Source: Oscillospiraceae bacterium
GTDB lineage: Bacteria; Bacillota; Clostridia; Oscillospirales; UBA929
Length of the DNA: 10,350 nucleotides
Direction of reading: 5' to 3'
Assembly (NCBI GenBank): GCA_031271325.1
Contig: JAISVY010000101.1
Span: forward strand, 1 to 10,350
This document shows positions 1 through 5,653 of this stretch, in pieces (positions within the stretch are counted from its first letter, which is position 1; the number at the start of each line of letters is the position of its first letter). Made by a program: the position numbers and the translations under genes. The notes beneath the pieces are model-generated. The model made no database searches and was not told the DNA's origin. It saw only the letters and a program-made list of their open reading frames with translations.

Positions 1-140
1 TCGGGCGGGGTCTGTTCGGGGCTGGGGATGTTTTCCGGGCTGGGTTCGGGGCTTGGCGCGGGGCTAGCGCCTCCCCCGCATGCCGTCAGGGCGCTGAGTG
101 CAAGCAGCAGCGCGATGACTCCGAGACGTTTTTTCATCAT
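1..140 (-). CDS. Secreted lipoprotein, N-terminal fragment (runs off left edge)
   Basis: The minus strand reads M-M-K-K-R-L-G-V-I-A-L-L-L-A and continues to a lipobox L-T-A-C with the lipidated Cys at residue 21 (20 from the second Met). This is a classic type II signal peptide: positive N-region, hydrophobic core, LTAC, then small residues GGGAS. The mature start is a Pro/Ser/Glu linker (PAPSPEPSPEN and onward) typical of surface lipoproteins tethered to the membrane of Gram-positive cells. A perfect AGGAGG lies at 145-150. It is 4 nt from the first ATG (140) and 7 nt from the second (137), so the second Met is the likelier start. The functional domain lies outside the window, so no function can be assigned. 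The linker style matches the substrate-binding lipoprotein at 6460-7989, but that is only a shared surface-anchor design. Confidence 0.85.
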   Translation of the reverse strand, partial: MMKKRLGVIALLLALSALTACGGGASPAPSPEPSPENIPSPEQTPP

Positions 141-164
141 CTTTCCTCCTAATACGTGTGGCAT

Positions 165-338
165 GTTGAAAATTACCCGTTCCCCCGCCACCCCCTTCGA
201 TTCGAAGGAGGTGGCGGCGAATACCGCACACCAAAGGTTGTTCACGGCGCGCCGGGGTCGTCGCGCCCTACGCGTCCTGATTGTCCATTGTCAACTGTCA
301 ATTGTACATTGCCATGAGGCGAACACGCAATTTTCAAC
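165..338. repeat. Modular repeat mosaic bounded by 10-bp inverted repeats
   Basis: This 174-nt unit fills most of the gap between the lipoprotein and cheW. GTTGAAAATT at 165-174 is matched by its exact reverse complement AATTTTCAAC at 329-338. Read on the minus strand, the inside holds a TTCGCC-CATG motif, then a short run of TTGACA/GGACA units (about 278-310), then the dispersed repeat at 181-270. The same kinds of modules recur around 5496-5651 and 6310-6421. No coding sequence or clear promoter is visible here. The unit ends 14 nt upstream of the lipoprotein AGGAGG. It resembles a small non-autonomous palindromic element, but mobility is inferred, not seen. Confidence 0.7.
181..270 (-). 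repeat. Dispersed repeat, copy A (inverted relative to copy B at 5541-5627)
   Basis: On the minus strand this starts TAGGGCGCGACGACCCCGGC at 270. It matches copy B identically over the first 28 nt and then again through TATTCGCCGCCACC versus CATTCGCCGCCACC and the palindrome CTTCGAATCGAAG versus CTTCGAGTCGAAG. The middle differs by a short indel and substitutions. The match spans about 85-90 nt, and both copies sit in intergenic DNA inside a larger unit bounded by inverted repeats. Confidence 0.75.
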
Positions 339-351
339 ACTTCACATATAT

Positions 352-383
352 AACCCCCCGTTCCGAAGTTTGGAACGGGGGTT
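352..383 (-). terminator. Hairpin terminator at the end of cheA-cheW
   Basis: AACCCCCCGTTCC (352-364) pairs with GGAACGGGGGTT (372-383) around a 7-nt loop, giving a very stable GC-rich stem with one bulged C. It lies 12 nt past the cheW stop codon on the minus strand, where an operon terminator is expected. The tail after the stem on the minus strand is only TATATATG, not a good T-run. The plus-strand side (ATTTGGTTTT) is somewhat T-richer. Termination is therefore likely but not textbook. Confidence 0.6.
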
Positions 384-395
384 ATTTGGTTTTGC

Positions 396-854
396 TCAGT
401 GGTCGGAGAGTACCTTCTCCAGATTGATGATCAGCTTGTTGCCGTGGTCGGTGCGGGCGATTGATTTGATGTAGCGGTTGGGAGTTCCCGCCTTCACCCC
501 CGCGGGATCGCCGAGCAGGCTGTCGTCGATGTCCAGAACGTCACGGATGGTATCGATGATGAGACCGATGGTGCTCTCTTCTTGGTTGACGACGATGATG
601 CATGTGCGCTCGTCGTATTCCTGCGGCGGCTTGTTAAAGCGCAGGCGTACGTCCATAACCGGGATGATTTTCCCGCGCAGGCTGATCAACCCTTTGATAT
701 AAGACGGGATGTCGGGCACTTCCGTGATGGGCTGCACGCCGATAATTTCGATGACGTAATCGATCTCAATGCCGTATTCCTCGTCACCCACAGAAAAGGT
801 CAGGTATTTGCCTTGTGTTTCGCTTTGCTTGAGCGCTTCGTTATATTCGTCCAT
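396..854 (-). CDS. cheW: Chemotaxis coupling protein CheW
   Basis: This 152-residue protein is of usual CheW length. It links methyl-accepting chemoreceptors to the CheA kinase in cytoplasmic signalling arrays. The sequence shows the CheW SH3-like fold pattern: YLTFSVGDEEYGIEI near the N-terminus, then VIEIIGVQPITEVPDIP, the very typical YIKGLISLRGKIIPVMDVRL around residues 50-70, and a C-terminal half with TIGLIIDTIRDVLDI. The start MDEYNEALKQ at 854 is chosen because the open frame continues upstream only into antisense cheA. An AAGGA lies about 11 nt upstream of that ATG, a somewhat long spacing. The cheA stop is 20 nt upstream, so the two genes are almost certainly one transcript. A strong hairpin follows the gene. 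No cheY, cheB, cheR or receptor gene is in the window. Confidence 0.96.
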   Translation of the reverse strand: MDEYNEALKQSETQGKYLTFSVGDEEYGIEIDYVIEIIGVQPITEVPDIPSYIKGLISLRGKIIPVMDVRLRFNKPPQEYDERTCIIVVNQEESTIGLIIDTIRDVLDIDDSLLGDPAGVKAGTPNRYIKSIARTDHGNKLIINLEKVLSDH

Positions 855-874
855 CTGCCTATCCGTCCTTTCGC

Positions 875-2989
875 TTATCGGGCATTGTGGGTGAGGCTCT
901 TCACGTCGATAATAAGGCTGATGCTGCCGTCGCCGAGCAGGGTGCAGCCGGAGATGCCGTAAATATTTCCAATCCGCTCCGTGATGAAGCTGGGAATGGG
1001 TTTCACGACCGCCTGCTGTTCGCCGACCATCACGTCCGCGAAGACGCAGGTCATGCGGGTGTCGTCCTCTATCATGATCATGATGCCGTCTACGAAATCG
1101 GTGATGTCGGTCGCGACGTTGAAGAGGCTGTGCAAACGCACGATCGAGAAGCACTCGCCGCGGTACATGATCATTTCGTTTCCGTCCGGGTCGATAATAA
1201 TGTCTTTGACGTCCGGCTTAAACGCCTCGCGTATGTTCAGGGTCGGTATCAGGTAATTGTTGCTGCCGACGCTGATCTCGATCGAGGGCAGAATCGCCAG
1301 CGTAAGCGGGATACGGATGTTGACGGTCATCCCGTCACCCGGCGTGGAATCGAGGTCTACCGTGCCGCCGACCTTCTCTATGTTCCGCCGCACGACATCC
1401 ATCCCCACGCCGCGCCCGGACAGTTCGGTCACCGTGTCGTTGGTGGAGAAACCGGGCAGCATGACAAGCTGATAGATTTCTTTGTCGGTGTATTCCTCCG
1501 CGCCGCGCGAGACAAGACCGTTCAGTTGGGCTTTTTCGAAGATCTTGTCGCGGTTGAGACCGCGTCCGTCGTCGGTGCAGGAGATGATAACGTCGGAACC
1601 GGAGTTCCGCGCTTCCAATACGATACGCCCGACCGGCGATTTCCCGGCGGCGACGCGGTCTTCGCGGCTGTCTTCGATCCCGTGATCCATCGCGTTGCGG
1701 ATGATGTGCATCAGCGGGTCGGAGAGATTGTCGATGATGTTTTTGTCGACTTCGGTCTCTTCGCCCAGGATCACAAGCTCGGCTTCTTTGCCCAGCTTCT
1801 TGCCCGTGTCGCGGACGATGCGCGACATTTTATGGAAGGTAGACGAGATGGGCAGCATCCGCACCGAGCGGATGATGTCCCGCAGATCGCCGGTGTTTTT
1901 CAGCAGTTGCGCCGACGCTTTTTCGAAGTTGTCGAGTTGGAGACCGACCAAGTCGGTGTTGTTCACGACCATCGAAACCGAGATAACGATCTCGCCCATC
2001 AAGTCCATCAGTTTATCCAGCTTGTTGACGTTGACGCTGATGAAGTTTTGCTTGATTTCGCTCAGCTGCGGCACCGGGGCTTCGCTCAGCGCGGCGCGCT
2101 GCTTTTGCGGAGCGGGGTCGCTCGCCGCCGGAGCGGGAGCCGCCGCCACAGGCGCGGCGGAAGCGGCAGGCGCTGGAGCCGGCGCGTTCGCCGCCGGAAC
2201 AGGCGGGACGGAAGCGGGAGCCGGTGCCGGAGCGGTCGCGCCCTGACTGATAACGGAGAGGTCGAAACGCTTAATAAACAGCGCTTCGGAGATAATACTG
2301 CGGATCTTTTCCAGGGGGGTCGTGGTATAGATGGTCATCGACACGCCGTTGGCGATGATTTCGTCGGCGCAGTCGTCCAGCAGGTCGGCGGGCACCGTTT
2401 CGACCTTCTCGGCATAGTCCATCAGGAGGTTGACGATTTGGTAGGCGCGGATGTTCTCCATCTTGCAGCCGTCGTCAAAGATAATATGGCAGGCGTAGGA
2501 ACTCAATCCGCCCTGCGGGGCGCCGCCGGCCGGCGTTTCCGCCGCCGGGGCGGGGACATCTTGGGGGGGAGGCGCGGAGGGGGCGGCGGTTTTGCCGGAC
2601 ATCGCGTCCATCGTCGCGGCAATCCTGCCGAGATAGGCGGCGGTATCGCCGTCTGAGGTGCCGCCGGTTTGGATCTTCGCGATTTCCTGCTTAAAGAAGT
2701 CCACAGCGCCGAGGCAGATGTCGGAAATCTCGCCGGAATCGGGCGACACGTCGTCGTGCTCACGGATATAGAAGAACATGTCTTCTATATGGTGGGCCAA
2801 GGTGGCGATGGGATCGAACTCCATCATGGCGGCCGAACCCTTGATTGTGTGCATGATACGGAAAATCTCGTTGATATGCTCCTCGGTAAAGCCGCCCTTT
2901 TGCTCGCAGTCAATTAAAATTTCTTCCAGGCGCTCGGTGAGCTGGACATTCTCGAAGATAAACATATCCAGCATGGGATCGTTGGCCAT
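875..2989 (-). CDS. cheA: Chemotaxis histidine kinase CheA
   Basis: This 704-residue cytoplasmic kinase has the full CheA domain order. P1 (Hpt) covers about residues 1-110, with the phosphoacceptor His47 in RIMHTIKGSA. A P2-like response-regulator docking domain covers about 163-250, set between Pro/Ala-rich linkers, the second very long at about 250-305. P3 dimerisation begins near 314 with NVNKLDKLMDLMGEIV. P4 (HATPase) shows the N box HIIRNAMDHGIE (His428, Asn432), the G1 box DDGRG (473-477) and SGRGVGMD (524-531). P5, CheW-like, covers about 570-704. It autophosphorylates under receptor/CheW control and passes phosphate to CheY. All motifs needed for catalysis are present. cheW follows after 20 nt. 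The start at 2989 fits the P1 boundary, although its ribosome binding site (AAGGCGGGTG region) is weak. A candidate promoter lies at 3040-3048. Confidence 0.97.
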   Translation of the reverse strand: MANDPMLDMFIFENVQLTERLEEILIDCEQKGGFTEEHINEIFRIMHTIKGSAAMMEFDPIATLAHHIEDMFFYIREHDDVSPDSGEISDICLGAVDFFKQEIAKIQTGGTSDGDTAAYLGRIAATMDAMSGKTAAPSAPPPQDVPAPAAETPAGGAPQGGLSSYACHIIFDDGCKMENIRAYQIVNLLMDYAEKVETVPADLLDDCADEIIANGVSMTIYTTTPLEKIRSIISEALFIKRFDLSVISQGATAPAPAPASVPPVPAANAPAPAPAASAAPVAAAPAPAASDPAPQKQRAALSEAPVPQLSEIKQNFISVNVNKLDKLMDLMGEIVISVSMVVNNTDLVGLQLDNFEKASAQLLKNTGDLRDIIRSVRMLPISSTFHKMSRIVRDTGKKLGKEAELVILGEETEVDKNIIDNLSDPLMHIIRNAMDHGIEDSREDRVAAGKSPVGRIVLEARNSGSDVIISCTDDGRGLNRDKIFEKAQLNGLVSRGAEEYTDKEIYQLVMLPGFSTNDTVTELSGRGVGMDVVRRNIEKVGGTVDLDSTPGDGMTVNIRIPLTLAILPSIEISVGSNNYLIPTLNIREAFKPDVKDIIIDPDGNEMIMYRGECFSIVRLHSLFNVATDITDFVDGIMIMIEDDTRMTCVFADVMVGEQQAVVKPIPSFITERIGNIYGISGCTLLGDGSISLIIDVKSLTHNAR

Positions 2990-3039
2990 CGTGGAAACAC
3001 CCGCCTTATTTCACAGTATTTAATGTGTCACCGCACTAT

Positions 3040-3048
3040 ATTGTAACA
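3040..3048 (-). promoter_or_regulatory. Candidate extended -10 promoter for cheA-cheW
   Basis: On the minus strand the sequence TGTTACAAT occurs in the 76-nt gap between the DUF3810 gene and cheA: TACAAT as the -10 box (3040-3045), with TGn just upstream (3046-3048). No good -35 box is found at 16-18 nt, consistent with an extended -10 promoter. The start point would be near 3033, giving a leader of about 44 nt. No sigma-28 (motility) promoter was recognised. Confidence 0.45.
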
Positions 3049-3065
3049 TACTTCGCGCAAAAATT

Positions 3066-4169
3066 CTATAGATTTTTTTCTAAATAATACGCGATCAGCA
3101 TATCGACCACCCTGCCGTAGCTTTTGATGCCTTCGGGCTGGCTCATCGCCTGCAGATACGTGTTGTTGACCGAGGCCGAAACCTCCTGCAGGGGACCTTC
3201 GTAACGCTCCCACGCCTCGCGGCTTCCGGCGAAGTCGTCCCGCACGGTCTGCGGAAGCCGCGCCCATAGGAGCGCGCGGTTCTCGGGGTCGGAAAGGGCG
3301 CTGTAGCAGTAGTTGAACGCCAGCAGCTCCCCGGAATAGCGTACAATGGCGTCTCCGCTTTCGGCACAGGCGAGATAGGCGATCATGTTCGCGTCCTCTT
3401 CCGGCGCGAACCCCAGCCTGTGCGCCAGTTCGTGGCACATGGTGGACGGCAGGAACGGCTCGGTGCTGACGGTGTTGACGTGGCACTCGCCGGTAAACGG
3501 CACATATACGCCCGAAATCCCCAGATACCCCAACGCTTCATACGCGACCACGCGTTTCGGCGGGGAAACGGCACCCTTTACCAAGCGGGGAAACCTTGCC
3601 GCCAGCGCGTTGACGGCTTCCGCGGCTTTGGGCGCGAGCGCCTCGAACCCGCCTTCATCCGGCGCTCCGGTTTCGTCCCTGTTGATTTGCCCGGCGAAAA
3701 GGGACGCCTGATCTAAATGCCACTGCGCCGTTTCAAAGAGAACTTCTTCCGGCTGCGGTCCGGTACGGAACGGGAAACGCGTTTCCAGCTTCGGCACGAA
3801 GTAGTTGCAGCCCCATAACGCAAAAAACAGAGCCACAAAGATCACGGCGGCCAGCAGCAGGTCGAATCCCCACCGCAGCAGCGGCCAGCCGCCGTGCGCG
3901 CGTATTGAAGCGGAAAGCGACAGCAGGAAATAGAGAAGCAGCGCGGCGGTCAGCGTGTAGAGAATGAATTCCGCCGCGGAAAAACTCGTAAAAGAAAAGA
4001 GAAACCCAATCCAGCCGGAGACAGTGCGTGAAAACGGGGTGTAAACACGCAGGGCAAACCCCTCGGAAACGCGAACCGCCGTGATCAGCGCGGCGGTGAC
4101 CATTGCTATGGCGATGATGGCGATGCCACTATGTAAAATATGGCGCAGAACCCGGCGTTTTAGAAACAT
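3066..4169 (-). CDS. DUF3810-like membrane protein with a zinc-protease HExxH motif
   Basis: This 367-residue protein has three predicted membrane segments (about residues 12-33, 67-86 and 103-120), the last running into the motif LWGCNY, then a soluble C-terminal domain. That domain carries CHELAHRLGF with HExxH at His246-Glu247-His250, followed by PEEDANMIAYLAC, where Glu257 or Glu258 could be the third metal ligand. This architecture matches the DUF3810 family, whose function is not established. A membrane-bound zinc metallopeptidase is a reasonable inference. The frame is open to 4241, but the start at 4169 (MFLKRRVLRH) is preferred: it puts positive residues directly before the first membrane helix, and a strong promoter (4210-4238) lies between the two candidate starts. 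The gene is probably transcribed alone, divergently from prfB. Confidence 0.85.
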   Translation of the reverse strand: MFLKRRVLRHILHSGIAIIAIAMVTAALITAVRVSEGFALRVYTPFSRTVSGWIGFLFSFTSFSAAEFILYTLTAALLLYFLLSLSASIRAHGGWPLLRWGFDLLLAAVIFVALFFALWGCNYFVPKLETRFPFRTGPQPEEVLFETAQWHLDQASLFAGQINRDETGAPDEGGFEALAPKAAEAVNALAARFPRLVKGAVSPPKRVVAYEALGYLGISGVYVPFTGECHVNTVSTEPFLPSTMCHELAHRLGFAPEEDANMIAYLACAESGDAIVRYSGELLAFNYCYSALSDPENRALLWARLPQTVRDDFAGSREAWERYEGPLQEVSASVNNTYLQAMSQPEGIKSYGRVVDMLIAYYLEKNL

Positions 4170-4209
4170 TTTCCAAACAATCCTATCGAGCGTTCGATTA
4201 ACAGAACCC

Positions 4210-4238
4210 AGTATAGCACAATTTTTCCTGTAAAGCAA
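4210..4238 (-). promoter_or_regulatory. Sigma-A promoter for the DUF3810 gene
   Basis: On the minus strand, TTGCTT (4238-4233) is followed by a 17-nt spacer and TATACT (4215-4210), with TG one base upstream of the -10, so this is an extended -10 promoter. The start point would be near 4203, about 34 nt before the ATG at 4169. This supports the shorter start for the gene. Confidence 0.7.
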
Positions 4239-4260
4239 CACCGATTTTTCATTTTCTTGG

Positions 4261-4276
4261 ACGGCGGGATCGCCGT
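4261..4276. other. Short inverted repeat between divergent promoters
   Basis: ACGGCG, a 4-nt GGAT spacer and CGCCGT form a perfect 6-bp inverted repeat midway between the DUF3810 and prfB promoters. It could be an operator for either gene or chance in GC-rich DNA. The position, not the length, is the main argument. Confidence 0.3.
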
Positions 4277-4310
4277 ACGGGGCTTCAGAGAGGTTGCGCC
4301 GCAGTTTTGC

Positions 4311-4339
4311 TTTACAATCAGGGAAACATTGGGTATAAT
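4311..4339 (+). promoter_or_regulatory. Sigma-A promoter for prfB
   Basis: TTTACA (4311-4316), a 17-nt spacer and a perfect TATAAT (4334-4339) form a near-consensus promoter. The start point would be about 4346, leaving a leader of about 20 nt that contains the AGAGGG ribosome binding site (4353-4358). The promoter lies downstream of the most upstream in-frame ATG, so the gene start must be internal to the longest open frame. Confidence 0.8.
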
Positions 4340-4366
4340 GGTGGCGTGAAAGAGAGGGCGCACCGG

Positions 4367-5491
4367 ATGATACAATTTGAGGAGTACAGGCAAAAGCTGC
4401 TGGCGTTGGAACCGCGTCTCGAAGAACTGGCGCGGGGGTTGGGGTTAAACGCTATGCGGGAGGAGCTTGCCAAGCTGAACGCCGAATCCGAAGAAGACGG
4501 CTACTGGAACGACCTTGAACGTTCCCAGGAAGCGCAGAAAACCATACGGCGGCTGGAAACCGTAATCAGCCGGCATGAGACGCTTCGAAATACGCGGGAC
4601 GACCTGCTGACCCTCTGCGAGATCGCGCTGGAGGAAAACGACGACGGTTCCCTGCTGCCGGAGGTGGAGCAGGGTTTCGCCGCGCTGGAGGAGAAAATCG
4701 CATCCGAGCGGCTCTCCACCCTGCTCAAAGGGCGGTACGACAACTCCGCCGCGATTGTATCGCTGCATGCGGGCGCGGGCGGCACCGAGGCGCAGGACTG
4801 GGTGCAGATGCTGGTGCGGATGTACACCCGTTACGCCGAGCGGCACGGGTTTTCCTGCAAGACGCTGGACTTTCTGGACGGCGACGAGGCGGGGCTGAAG
4901 AGCGCGGAACTGCTAGTGGAGGGCGACAACGCCTACGGATTTTTGAAAGGCGAACATGGGGTGCACCGCTTGGTGCGTATCTCGCCGTTCGACGCGTCGG
5001 GGCGGCGGCACACGTCGTTCGCGGCGGTCGAGGTGCAGCCGGACATGGAACTGGACGGCGAGATCGAGATCCGCGACGAAGACTTGAAGGTGGACACTTA
5101 CCGTTCCGGCGGCGCGGGCGGCCAGCACGTCAACAAAACCGAGAGCGCGATCCGTATCCAGCATATCCCGAGCGGCATCGTCGTGGCGTGTCAGAACGAA
5201 CGCAGCCAGCACCAAAACCGCGACGTCGCGATGCGGATGCTGCGGGCGCGGCTGTTAAAGCTCAAGGAAGAGGCGTTTGAAAACGAGCTGGCCGGCATCA
5301 AGGGCACCCAGCGCGCGATCGAATGGGGCAGCCAGATACGCTCGTATGTCTTCATGCCGTATACACTGGCAAAAGACCACCGAACCGGCTATGAGGACGG
5401 CAACATCGGCGCGGTGATGGACGGTAAACTGGACGGCTTCGTCTCCGCCTTCCTCACCTGCTCGGCGACAGGGCAATGGGCTACAAAATAA
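4367..5491 (+). CDS. prfB: Peptide chain release factor 2 (RF2)
   Basis: This 374-residue protein recognises UGA and UAA stop codons on the ribosome and triggers peptide release. The RF2-specific anticodon-like tripeptide SPF is at residues 206-208 (RISPFDASGRRHTSF), and the catalytic GGQ is at 251-253 in RSGGAGGQHVNKTESA, positions almost identical to E. coli RF2. The N-terminus is a helical domain (MIQFEEYRQKLLALEPR). The start at 4367 follows AGAGGG at 8 nt. Many prfB genes need a programmed +1 frameshift at an in-frame UGA near codon 25. Here that region reads straight through (ARGLGLNAMREE) with no CTTTGA signal, so this autoregulation is absent. The last ten or so residues (CSATGQWATK) do not look like a usual RF2 ending, and the TAA stop directly abuts a repeat element. 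Confidence 0.97.
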   Translation: MIQFEEYRQKLLALEPRLEELARGLGLNAMREELAKLNAESEEDGYWNDLERSQEAQKTIRRLETVISRHETLRNTRDDLLTLCEIALEENDDGSLLPEVEQGFAALEEKIASERLSTLLKGRYDNSAAIVSLHAGAGGTEAQDWVQMLVRMYTRYAERHGFSCKTLDFLDGDEAGLKSAELLVEGDNAYGFLKGEHGVHRLVRISPFDASGRRHTSFAAVEVQPDMELDGEIEIRDEDLKVDTYRSGGAGGQHVNKTESAIRIQHIPSGIVVACQNERSQHQNRDVAMRMLRARLLKLKEEAFENELAGIKGTQRAIEWGSQIRSYVFMPYTLAKDHRTGYEDGNIGAVMDGKLDGFVSAFLTCSATGQWATK

Positions 5492-5495
5492 GAAG

Positions 5496-5651
5496 CTCTA
5501 AAAACCTCATATTCGCCGATAAATACGCACCGCCCCTGTGTAGGGCGCGACGACCCCGGCGCGCCGTGGACATCCCCCGGCGGCATTCGCCGCCACCCCC
5601 TTCGAGTCGAAGGGGGCAACGGGGATACCCGCGGGCGGGAGGTTTTTAGAG
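5496..5651. repeat. Repeat element 1 with 13-bp perfect terminal inverted repeats, upstream of pgeF
   Basis: CTCTAAAAACCTC (5496-5508) and GAGGTTTTTAGAG (5639-5651) are exact reverse complements. They enclose 130 nt that include a TTCGCCGA motif and copy B of the dispersed repeat. The shared flank TAAGAAG before the left arm also precedes element 2, and GTGACAC plus CAATTG follow the right arm in both. The element fills the entire 159-nt gap between prfB and pgeF. Its right arm contains the pgeF Shine-Dalgarno and its last base is the G of the GTG start. No transposase is present, so it is best described as MITE-like or a structured intergenic repeat. Confidence 0.8.
5541..5627 (+). repeat. 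Dispersed repeat, copy B
   Basis: This is the direct-orientation counterpart of copy A (181-270, minus strand). It begins TAGGGCGCGACGACCCCGGC, has 28 identical leading bases, then conserved CATTCGCCGCCACC and the CTTCGAGTCGAAG palindrome. It lies wholly inside repeat element 1, which suggests a modular or nested arrangement: element 2, with the same ends, lacks it. Confidence 0.75.
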
Positions 5652-5653
5652 TG
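5637..5653 (+). promoter_or_regulatory. Repeat-derived ribosome binding site and GTG start of pgeF
   Basis: GGGAGG at 5637-5642 stands 8 nt before GTG at 5651, an ideal spacing, and decides the start of pgeF. Four of the six bases lie within the right terminal arm of repeat element 1, so pairing of the two arms in RNA would hide this site. An identical GGGAGG-8 nt-GTG arrangement occurs in element 2 at 6394-6410. Confidence 0.7.

Noticed and set aside
165..338. CRISPR array or attachment site in the left intergenic region
   Set aside because: There are no evenly spaced identical repeats with unique spacers, and no integrase or tRNA is nearby. The structure is an inverted-repeat mosaic.
855..1154. 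Upstream extension of cheW to an ATG at 1154
   Set aside because: The extra 100 residues are an Arg/His-rich out-of-frame reading of cheA. CheW family length and the YLTFSVGDEEYGIEI start favour 854.
887..2656. Plus-strand open frame of 589 codons
   Set aside because: It is antisense to cheA, has no family resemblance, is low-complexity Arg/Gly/His/Asp-rich and has no ribosome binding site. It arises from GC-rich codon use in cheA.
3058..3082. AT-rich palindrome AAAAATTCTATAGATTTTTT as a terminator of the DUF3810 gene
   Set aside because: The stem has no GC pairs, has a mismatch and overlaps the stop codon, so it would be too weak for intrinsic termination. A minor role in transcription is not excluded.
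4170..4241. Longer start of the DUF3810 protein at 4241
   Set aside because: The extended -10 promoter at 4210-4238 would place the transcription start downstream of that ATG, and the added residues are not membrane-like.
4307..4366. Longer start of RF2 at 4307
   Set aside because: It lies upstream of the predicted transcription start near 4346. The ATG at 4367 has a well-spaced AGAGGG and gives normal RF2 length.
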